Below the pieces are notes generated by a model. The model did no database searches. It worked only from the letters and a program-made list of their open reading frames with translations, and was not told the DNA's origin. The position numbers and the translations under genes are program-made. A DNA stretch of 64,000 nucleotides from Heterobilharzia americana. Lineage: Eukaryota > Platyhelminthes > Trematoda > Strigeidida > Schistosomatidae. The DNA is taken from contig OX104132.1 in NCBI GenBank assembly GCA_944470555.2, positions 18,733,755 to 18,797,754 on the forward strand, in the 5' to 3' direction. Positions 41,601 through 53,517 of this stretch are shown here, one piece after another (within the stretch, counting starts at the first letter, position 1; each line of letters begins with the position of its first letter).

Positions 41601-44600
41601 CTTGGTGACACATTTTGTTGACTTCAGATGGACAAGTTGAGTTAGATTATAGTTGACTTGGTGGTGGCTAGCAGTAGAACCCAGGACGTTTCGTCCATCT
41701 AGAACTCACCAGTTGGATATACCTGCACCCTAGTGAGTGGTGGTTTCACTACTGAAACTCGAACCCCATACCAATTGTTTCAAACACTAAAGCGCTATCC
41801 ACTAAGCGTCTGAGGCACAATGGCCACTTCTTGTTCAACCGGTATTAGTTATTTGCTGATGCTTATAACTCCCCGTTGTTATACTGGGTCCAGTAAAAAT
41901 AATAATAAGTCAGATTCTATCTATGATCTTCTTGGAATCCGAAACAATGCTATGCTTATAGTGAAAAATGGTATTTATTTCTATTGGGCGATGATAGAAG
42001 GTGAAACGAAAATTTGGTCTGCGGCGAGATTTGAACTAGCGTCCACCGGATTCCCGACCTGGTCCTCCATCAAATTTTCATTAAACCTTTAATCATCACC
42101 TAATATCAATACTAGTCTGCCAAATCATGGCTATCTCAGATGGTCAAAATGATAAATATTTAGCTTATTAGCTTATTCAAATACTGTCAATGTGAGAAGT
42201 TATCACTTTCTACAATCACTTTATGATGAGTCATATTCACATTATTTACAAGTTTGATATGGTTACTCTTTCATCAGAGAGTATTAGATTGGAATCAACT
42301 TTTTGTTTTGTCTACTAAAGGTCATACATTTTTTATACTGGATATTGTCTGTTATCGATAGCTTGCACTGGATGACAGCGATTAATTTTATTTTTTGTAG
42401 TATACCACTCAGTATGAATTCAGTAGTAAAAAAGAAACACTTAAACCAAGCTGACCAATTGTTTTTTAAAAATACTATTAAGTGTATTAACGGAAGTTCG
42501 ACAGTACAGTTTTAAGTATATGATTTATTCCATAGTTTGTGTTGTATATTTCTGTAGATAATTATTTACATTTCGAATGATTTACTGATAATCTTTCCTA
42601 TAAAATCCGATTGAATCCGTCTCAACTTCAGGAGGTGTTATTTGTCATCTGTTCCCAGGTATACTTCACTGATGAGTACCAGTGAACATGAATTTAAGAC
42701 ATCTGAATATCTATTAGTCAACCTTTTTGGCCTTATTTATTTCAAAGTAGTCAGTCTCAGTAAAATCAACTTAATTACAGGTAGACTATCAAATATTTAC
42801 GTATTATCAGTAAATTTTTGATGCAAAGTCTACACGTAATGATACGTTTTTATTTTGGTAATATTCTAAGCGAAATTGTTACCTGTGATCACACCAACAG
42901 TTGGAAATATTACCGAAATAAAAAATGTTCATTGTGTGTAAACTTTGCATTGAAAATTTACTTATATTACATTAATTCATTTACAATGCACAAACTTTTC
43001 ATTTATATATGTCCATGATGAATACTACTTCTAAATTAACAATCCCCATTCATCTCAAAAATGCATTACTGTATAGTACTCATTAGTGACTTGCTTCAGA
43101 TGGATATCAGAAAGCTCTAATGAGAAGCCGTAACCTGCGGGGTCAACCAGTTGGAAGTGAAGTGGATGCTAACTGAAGACCTTGGGTGACAGTCGCGCTA
43201 TGTCGTGAATTGACAGAAGTTGAAAGTTTTGAACCACTGGAAACCTACCCCAATGGCTGAATGGTTAACACATTCGCCGTGGAACCTGAAGGTCCTGAGT
43301 TCGATCCCTAGCCGGGTGGTGGGTGCATACTTCTGAGGGGTCCCATACTAGGACGAAACAGCTGTCCAGTGCTCCCAGATTTTCAATCGTTTCCCAACTG
43401 ATGTCAGTCCATGATGAATACTACTTCTAAGCATTTATTTGTTGATATTTGTAAGTTCCCATTGCTATACTGCATTGAACTGCTCAATCTCTGTTTGCAG
43501 ATTGGCTGTCAATATGTAATCAGTAACATTGTAGATGTAGATTTATTATAGCATACAAGTTTATCATATTGGACAATATGCTTACAAATCTGATAGGTGG
43601 TTTTCCATTTATCTCACTAAAGTACTATGCTGAGGTAAGTTGGATTAGGTTGGAAGAGTGTTCAGGGTGGCCAGACCAAGACCTAGTACCAGTTCATGAA
43701 GTCCCTAATTGTTGGTTGTAGTCATGTTGGAAGATGTAGACTGCCTAGTTGGGGTCCTTGAGACGAAAGGAATCAGTGACTGAAGAGGACTTTGATGGCA
43801 TGACTGAATATGGGTCACAATGATATAGATGAAGCTTGAGTACTCACACTAACCTTTGTCGTCAAATTGTTTATTCTCTCACACAACTTTGTCCACTTTG
43901 AAATCACTCTCATTCTGTCTACTTGTTCTTGTGTACTACTGTGAAGTGTAGCAACTTGAGACGATGCACTTGTGTGCGAGGTTCTTCTTTGATTTTGTCA
44001 GTCAGACTACGGTTGATTATAATCCGTCTCGTTCATTCTATGAGTTTGTCTTTAATATAGAAAGAAAAAGTAGTATTGAAGGTTAATTTAAAAAATTCAT
44101 GGTGTTTTATTTTGCGTATTATTACAGGTTAAAGGATAACAAGCAGTTGAGTTTATCATCAACAAGATAACTAGGCTTAAAATCATTTTATCATTTAACT
44201 GTCTGAGATAACCGTAGTTTGACAGACTGGTATTTATACGAGTGATGATTGAAGGTACAATGAAAATTTTGCGCTGGTTCGAGTCCGGCCGCTGTCCGAA
44301 TTTTCATTTCACCTTCAATCATCACCTAGTTTAAAATCATTTCCATCCACAACCGATTGTGTGTAAATGTGACAAAACAACCATACGCTTGTTCTGTAGA
44401 CTGCTTTGCATAATCTTTTCCAGTTAACTTTACTTTGAGCATGTGTTCCTGTCTTTTTAATATTAAGTTATTTATCTTGATCAGTCCCTTGGTGTCCATT
44501 TTGTAATGAACTGATGTCGGAGATCAACAATGAAGAGAAAGCTTAGTGTTAGATGTTTAAAGTCAGTTGATAGAATCCCTGTTTAACAAAGTTTTCGTAT

Positions 44601-47600
44601 TGTTCGCTTTCATCAGTTAATTATATCTTCAACATTGAGGAGACACATGTCACCGTAGACTAATATTTTCCAGAGCTAATTTCAATGACTTACTACTAGG
44701 CTATACAACCTATGATTAGCCTTCTGTAGGATTGGATTAGGTAAGTGAATTGGCCTCCCGACTTTTTCTAATCCAGTTTGTGAATAAATAAATTCGTTTA
44801 GTTTCACCTGTAGTTTTAGTGCTGTTGCTAAGTTCATAAAGATATCTATCTGGTTATTGTTTCCACTACTTTGAAAAGGTATATTATTCAATAACTTCGG
44901 ATAATTTTTGTAATTTTTTCGTCAATAACATTGACTCTGAAACGTATCTAACAAAGTCTTAAGACAGTTAGTTAATTCATTTCTCGAACACTACTTTTTA
45001 CTGATCAACAAAATTTTTCGTTGATAATACACTAACTAACTACATCTATTACCAACATTGGTCTAAACAATGAATGTAAAGGATACTTGGAATATGTATG
45101 CGAAGGTACTAGCTTGAAACACACATTGGCTACTAGAGTAACTGTCACAGTTAGACATCTTAATGTGTCTTGTATCGTGGAAAAAGATATTAAAATGAAA
45201 ATTTTTATATTCAATGAGGTTGTGAACGATTTTGATTCACATCAAAATCTGTAAAAGTGTCATCACTAGAAATCTCTAGCTGGAGATTATAAGACAATTC
45301 AGACTCAATCTGAGAAGCAACGATAGTTGCACCAATGACAGTAATGGGCAGTAGCTGGTAGTCCAGTCCAGGATGAAGTTTTCATTGCTATTCAGGCCTC
45401 ATCAATCTTTTTTCCAGTTTTGTTACTCCCACCGAGACTCGATGTCAGAACACATTGCTCTACCAGTCTATTGAGTAGTTACTCTGGTAGTTAGTTGTGC
45501 ATACTGGAAGTTACAAACTATAGTATCGAAATATACTTGTTACACAAGCAGTGGTTGTGGTAACTTAGTAGCCTGGTAGTGTTTCAAGTGTTTAGTGCTG
45601 AGTTTAAGTGTCAGAGAGAAAAACAACACTGAGACACAAGTACCATTAACTGAGGATTCCTCAACGGGATGAATTTCTCTTCCTTAAGTTCACTGTTACC
45701 CACTATGCACTACTGTATCAAAATGAGATTATTGACAGTATTTAGGTATCCTCAAAGTAGCTCATATGCAAACAGTAATCAATGAATGCGATTTGAGGAA
45801 ACTAATAGGTGTTACTGACTGCACGACTTTCGTTAATCATCTGTAACTGACTGACTGGTAGGAAGCGGCCTAAATCGAAATCGGGATTCTAAATCATGAG
45901 GTAGAACTTTTGGATTTCAACTTTGTTTCATGTTACTGAGTGGGCAGGATGAACCTTATTGAACAGTTCTGTCTTACAGTTGACCAATCAAAATAAGTGT
46001 CCAACTTATTTTCTGAGGAAAAACAATATAAATGATTTTTTTTTCAAATAAAGTTTTCTTCCTAACAGGCACAGCCCGGTCTTTGTCTTCTGATTTTCGC
46101 AGCTCAGTGAAGTATCAAGCCTAAGAGAGAATAGTCGGTTTGCGTATCCAGTCCGAGTATCTCAATGCGTTAATAGCATTTCTCATATTTTTTTTATTAT
46201 TCTATCGGTCACTTCCATTCGATCACTTCACTGATACGCTCCTATTTATCTGTTGGTAGTGGTCATGTGTATGCTTTGACCTTGGAAACTAATTTTTATT
46301 ATTCCCATGTTATTTATTTGTTGGTTATTTTGTAGTGTGATCAAGGTGATTGTCTTTTGAATTGTTCATACAACTAGTAATCATTATGGTTGGCAAACAA
46401 GTATTTGGTTTTATACAAGAGTCTTTAATGCCGTAAGTTACTAATCTTTTACTCTTTTTTTAGACAAAAAATAATAGTACTGACGTTAGCTGTCATACAG
46501 TTTTATTTCGAAGTATAAAACACACTTAACCATCTTGTGCAGATCCGTGCACTAAGCAATGAATCACACCTGTTGTATGAGGATTAGTGATACTATTAGA
46601 CTGCCCAAACCACGGTAGGTGGAGCGGGGTTCGAAACCCTGACCCACCCACTGGTTGACGGTCATCTCCATAAACCACTGAGCCATAGCTCTAGATGTAC
46701 AGTATTAAGTGTAAACCGAATCTCTTAATGTATAGAAGTCAATAAGTTGTTTATAATTTTCCAAGTGATCAGAACCTTCAATTATCATGATCAGATCAAA
46801 ATACGTTACTGGCCAACATCTTAGTGGATGACTTTAAAGGTGATCTTAACATTCTTTCACTTGTTCTACTACTATTCCAATAGAAATGATGTTATTGGAC
46901 ATAAATAAAATACTCAATTAGGTTTCCTTATTTTAGCTTAAACCGTATTTACAGGAGTATTTCTTCACTTATTCTCTCCCGCCTTTGACATCATTAGTGT
47001 ATTGTCTAAGGTGAGTTTTTGGAATAACCCGACCAAATCTTAATATTCCCATTGGTGGTTGAAATCCCACGATGAAACAAGTTTCCACATCGTCTTCAAT
47101 CGTCGTCATGCATCAACGATACGCGTCTCCCAAACGACAAGCTTCACAAATAATATTATGAAATGTGATGCCATTTGAGCAAAGATGGAGTGTTGTATTG
47201 ATGACACCCCTGGTAATCTATCAACAAAACAAGAATCATCTCTTCTTCGAACGACTCAATGACACTTACTGGATAGAATAACTGAATTCGCCGATAGAAA
47301 AATTTTCATTCCTAATTTACCTCTTCTCTTTTTTTGTGATTTAATAAGCGTCTCTCATCGTTTTACAAATTTTTCTTGAGTGTTTACAGATTAAAGAGGA
47401 TTTGTGCCTGATTAAAATAAATTTTCTTCATAGAAATCTTCTGAGGCTCTTCAAAGTAGAGTATGTTTATCAATATAGGGGTAAAACTTGGGCACTGTGG
47501 TAGATTGTAATTCCATTTTAGTCTGTTTATTAGAAAAGTCATATAGGGGAAGTTTAGAAACTAGTGTCTATAGGAAACTTTCCCATTCGAATCGCCGCTT

Positions 47601-50600
47601 AGACTTCAGATCATCTCAGTTACAGTAGGCTTAGTTAAATGCCTGTGTGATAGCGTGACAAAGCTTACTAGAGTAGGCCAGAAAATCTACGACAAGCAAT
47701 TAGACACATCAAGAATACTTTATGTTTCAATAATTACCCACGTAAATTTATAAGAAATCGAAAGAAAAATATTAGAAGTAGTAGTAGTCATACGATGTTA
47801 TTAATGATAATTCTACTACTACTAGTAATGATGGTAACAGGATTGAGAGAGAATTCAAAGCCACTGCTGTGTTACCATACAAGGAAGGCACCACAGAAGC
47901 ATTACGAATAATACTTAACAAGACTGGGATTAAAGTGGCATTTAAATCAACAAACTCGTTTAGAAACAAGGTTCGTAGGTTAAAAGGTCGCATCGATTGC
48001 AACCAGTCAAAATGGTTTGGTCTACTAAACTCCCTGCAATGATTGCGAGGTCAAGTACATAGGTCAAAGTAGTCGACCAAGGTCAATTAGAATAAAAGAG
48101 CACAAAAGATTAGCTAAGTCAAGATCTACTAGATCCTAATAAGAAGAGAAATTTAGGAAAAAGCTCGGCTATAGTTCTATATGCAACTGCACACAATAGG
48201 GTTGGATAGAGTGACAGTATTGAAAACTAAGTTGGGTCAAGGGAGAGATTGATAACCGAGTCTTTGTTTATCGAATCAGCACCTAATACGGGCAATCGAA
48301 ATGATTGTTCACCTCTCCCAAATGTACGAAAAATTCTACTACCCTTGTCATCATAAAGAAGGAGAGAAAAAAATTAGAACCGTATAAACTCTGTCTCAAA
48401 GTTATGGAGTTACTTGATATGAATATGGACAATAAATTATGTGCCAAATATTATCCAGTAGGTGATACTGTTTCACTGTGTAATATTTCTAATAAATAAA
48501 CTAAAATGGAGTTAAAGTTTGTTTATTTCATATGTACATTTGTGGTTGATGTGTAGATGTGTTGTGATGATAACAATCATTGAATTCATCTTCTTCTGGA
48601 AACTTTATTTTCATGTTGTTGTTGAAATTTTTAATGAGAATAAAATGCATGGAATATGAATGCATCAGTGTCGATTGTTAATGATTGACTGCTGGCTCGA
48701 ATCCTTCAACACCGTAATAAACTTCAATCATCATAAATCTCAACTGTTTTAAACACTAATCCTGATTACCAACTGAATTGTTTTCTTGGAGTAATAGTAG
48801 TCAACAGGGCTAGGGGTGAAGATCTTTCAGGGTTTTCGGTTAGAATATTCGATTGTTTACATTTAGCAAATATTATATTCAAGCTATAATGCTAAATGAA
48901 AACCTGAACAATTATCTTGAGACGTAATGAATGATAAGAGGCAAAATAGAGTTGTGCGATCCAAGAGATAATGTGATTAAATAGGAGGTTTGGATGAAAA
49001 GTTACTTTTTACATTATTGTCACTTCTTTCTATTCCCTTTTTTTTTTGTTTATTATCTGTTTAGTGTTCTATGGAAATTATTCTTCAAATTCCGTTCAAT
49101 GAAACGTCGAAATAAATATTCTGCTACTATCAGCAACACTAATACTGCTACCACCGATGATGCTATTTGCAATGGTCAAAATTCTTTTGCGCCTAATCTC
49201 ACCACAACAAAATCTAGTGTAATAAGTAGACGAAATATTCTTTGTCGTTCTGACTACTATATGCTAGATCCTGGATCTAGGCCATTATTCAACGAGTATT
49301 TAGAAATGAGTAAGTAGTATACTGCTTAATTGCTGTTTATTATTGTTGTCTAGATGAATATTAACTAACACCGCTTGTGTACCATAGTATCTAGACTTTC
49401 CAACCATCTATTCTGGTTTTCTCGTGGAACCTTATCCGAAAATCTATATGTCATCGTATGGCTCAGAACTGACTTCAACTAGAACTACGCCTTGATCTGA
49501 ACATTTGAAGCTTTGACAACCTTAATCTGGTACTTTAGGATAAACGGGTTAGGCTAACTTACACAATACCTAACCCATTCATCGTAGTCCAAAACTACAT
49601 TAATTTACTTAGTTCCCTTGAATAATATGCTATACTCAACCACTGTATTGGTTGCATACAGATTCCACAACACATGACAGATTCTATCAAACCAATAAGT
49701 CACAAAAACATATGACCTTTTTAATTTCCTCAGTCTTAAGAGTAATGTTTTACAGTTGTATGGTGGAATAAGACGAACTGCTGTATATTTCACCAGCACC
49801 TTATATGATATAAGTTTATGAAAGCTATTTTTCTTTATACTGCAAACTTTTCAGCGACAAGTCCATTGGGGCTGATGCAGCTCTCTAGGTAGGTGAAATA
49901 GTCACTTCATCCAGTTTGGTATCGGTTAAAAAGTATCATCAGTATGTGAGTAGTTAGTTTATTTGATCATGTTATATCTCTGGTTGAAATGATTAAGAAT
50001 GTCATGTCATCTTTACCTAATTGAATCCTTATATCCTATTATCTTAAAGTGTTCACTCTAAATGTCGAACATTAACATCCATTGAAGAAAACAAACTAAA
50101 ATTCTCTCTTCACTTTTACTGATTCAAGTTTGAAGTACAGTCATGCTTAAAATGAGGATTGAATGTTAACTTATTCTGATGTTTATTTAGTACACAATTC
50201 TAGGTTGTTTTTTTTTTCCATTTTATTTCAGTGATTCAATATGGATTTATTACAATGTTTGTTCCTGCATTTCCACTCGCTCCATTATTTGGTCTATTAA
50301 ACAATCTGTTTGAAATTCGTGGTGATGCTAAAAAGTTGGTCAATCAATATCGTCGTCCAGTTTTGGAAAGAGTTCAAACAATAGGTATGATCATTATTAT
50401 TATTCTTTTATGCATAAAACGTTCCTGAATAGTTCAGCTTTCATTTAATTACTACATCTTATACTTCCAACCGAAGTTCTTAAATAATTTTAAGTAGTAT
50501 TGTTAATGCTTTAACCACAATTCGAGTAGTATACCTCCATAGGGTAGTGTTATCAAGTCTAAAGAGAAGGGAATAATTTACATTGGCAACATCATGAAAT

Positions 50601-53455
50601 CAGAAGACAATGGTTTAGTTAATAAATCGTAATTAGAAAATAGCTATTTAACGCATTTATCGTTGATTGTAAGACAGACTAATCGTATGCACTGTTACCT
50701 TTAGTATCATCTTCTGTTGTATTCGACACTAAATTCGTTGGTAATTCGACCTAAAAAGCCTCCACAACTCATTTTAGTACAAGACGTACATCTGAGTCAG
50801 TATATTTATGAGATCATATTCAGTGACAATTATCAAGCGACTGTAAAGGCCACTTTAGCAACTGCGGAATTAACCAATCAGGTGTCGATATTTTAGTTGG
50901 GGGGTAGTTTTTCATAAAATAAAGAAAAGTAATTGGTTGTCCTGACGGTTACTAAGGTGGCCTTTAAAGTCACCCCAATATCTGTATAATTGTTGAGAGG
51001 GGTGACTACGACTGTAGGAAAACCTGTAATGTTGATGGTGTGTTCTCTAAGCTGGATGGTTTAGTTGTGATGCTTTCATTGTCAGTCTAGACAATATCAT
51101 CAGGAGAAACTTCAGAAAGAAGTGAGCTATAGAATTTTCATAACAAGTGACTCAGTAACTTGTCCTGATGGCCATGTGTGTGATTGGTTGTTACGCTTCA
51201 CTGCTAGTTAGTGTTCATGTGGGCGAATACGTAGAGGGCGACCAGTTTGTCTAATGCAGTGTTTTTCGCAGCTTCTGCAGTTTATTTTGTAGATAATGTT
51301 TGTTTTGTCTTTCGTCGTTATTGCATCTCTTATTCTGCATAACAGAGAGTAAAGAGATTTTGTAGGCTTGTGAGCTACAGTTATTTCAAAAGACTTTAAT
51401 AATCTAGTCATGATCTCGGAGACGTTATTCTATCGAAATAAATATGGAAGCAATGACAAGACTTGGGCAGAAATAACCAATCATACACAAAGCCACAATA
51501 CAAGCTACGAATCCATTTGTTGAGAAAACTATAGCTCACTTCTTTCTGAAGTTTGTGCTGATAATGTTGTCTAGAATGACCACAAAAGCTCCACTATTAA
51601 ACCATGCAGCTCACAGAACATAACACCATCAAAATCACCCTCCTGAGTTACAAAACTTGTAAATTGTGAGTGATCTTCTCCTGTTAGTATTCTAGTTAAC
51701 CAGATTGGACACTGTACTTGTACTCAAGAAATCATCTTTTTATTGATTGAGGGCCTGTGTGGTATATCTCTTAATGCTCATTTTGTGCCAAGCTTGTATT
51801 TTTAGTAAACAAGAAAATTAACTATCAAACGAGACTGTTCTGGATTTCTTATATCAAGGTTGAGTCATTCATTGTTATATCTAGCACTTCCTGTTTAGAT
51901 TACGACATAGATATTTGAAGAGTCAGCTGTCAAATTGGACTAAATAGAGTCTAACTAGCTTCTTTTAGTTAGTGGGACCATGCCATTAGAAACGCTAACA
52001 GTCTGTATCTATATGATGCAAGTATCGTATGGTTTATACTACCGTCTTGTGCTGGCTTCGTCATCCATGTGTCTGTAGAAGTCCCTTTTTATGATTTGAA
52101 TGGTTCATGCTTCTTAAATTCGGCTGTCTGACTTGAAATATATTTGTGTTTATACTGGGTGATGATTGAAGGTGAGATGAAAATCTGGAACACTGTCAGA
52201 TTCAAACCAGTGACCACCGGGTTTCCCATCCGATGTGCTATCAACTGAACTACGAGGTCCAGAGCATCGGGCTGGAAACCCAGTGGTAGCTGGTTGGAAT
52301 TCGGTCGCGGTCCAAATTTTTACCTCACCTTCAATCATCACCCAGTCTAAATACTAGTCTGCCAAATTACGGCTATCTCAGATAGTCCAATGATAATGTA
52401 TTTGTATCTCTCACAACTATGCAGTTAGGGCGTCAAAATGTTTTTTCACTGGAATATCCATCTAATTCAGGCCTTGGAAAATCATCTTCAAGGTAGCAAT
52501 ATATCTGTTTAGTTATATATGTTTCTTTATCCGTCATAATTCAGTATTCTTAAGGCAAACTATTTTTGGGAATCAGTGGATACAGTCAAATCTCTGTGAA
52601 CAACAACACTGAAACATTAGGATATGCATATCTTACTGATGAGTCTATTATGAAATATAATCTATGTTGTGAACTGTCAACCAGTTGGCAGTGTGTTCGA
52701 GCCCCGCTCCACGAATGCGCTTAAGGTTGCTGAGTGCACTTCTTTTTTTCACTACTGAATACTATCCTATTACATTCACTAGTGGTGGTAGCATCGACGG
52801 GTCCTTCAAATAAGCCAATATACTAATAGTAATGTCATTTGATTGCATGAGTAATTGGTGAGTGGAAGTTTCTTTCTGTTGCACCAGCTATTGTATTGTT
52901 ATGTTAGCAATATTTCTAATTATCACTTTTGTTACAGGTATATGGCTAACAATTATCACCGTTCTTGCAAATATTGCTATTCGAACCAATGTAAGTCCTT
53001 TATTTATGTATTTGATTACATGTTATCCTTCTCGTACAGCTCCGTGCCACGCTGGGGGAAGTCGACTTAAGTTGGAAAAGGGTTCAGGGTGGCCGGACCA
53101 GGACATGTCGATGAAGTTTCTTACTGTTAGTTTCAGTCATGTGGAGAGAGGTAGACTGTATGGTTGAGGTCCTCGAGACGAAAGGAATCAGGGGTTAAAG
53201 CCTTTTGGTGAAATCGCTGGAAACTGGTCACAGTAGACAGACGTATTCACTCCTTGATATCTTTTAAAGCTTGAATATTTGCAGTATTTGTTATATTCGG
53301 ATTTTTATTCTCTCACACAACTTTGTCTAGTACTGTATCACCACTTTCCTATCCACTTGTTCTTCTTGTACTACTGTAATGTGTGACAATTTGATCCAAT
53401 GCAACTGTATGTGAGGTTCTACGTTGATATTCTCAGTCAGAGTTCCGTATATAAA

Positions 53456-53517
<62 letters not shown>

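Noticed and set aside
43250..43320. tRNA gene
   Set aside because: A- and B-box text is good, but no cloverleaf with acceptor stem forms and the sequence belongs to a dispersed repeat.
52630..52665. Hammerhead-like CTGATGAGTC followed by GAAA
   Set aside because: Stem II cannot pair and there is no stem I or III; chance match.
5154..53515. CRISPR-like or origin-like meaning of the regular repeats
   Set aside because: The TA and ATT runs are plain microsatellites, and this is animal nuclear DNA; no spacer structure exists.
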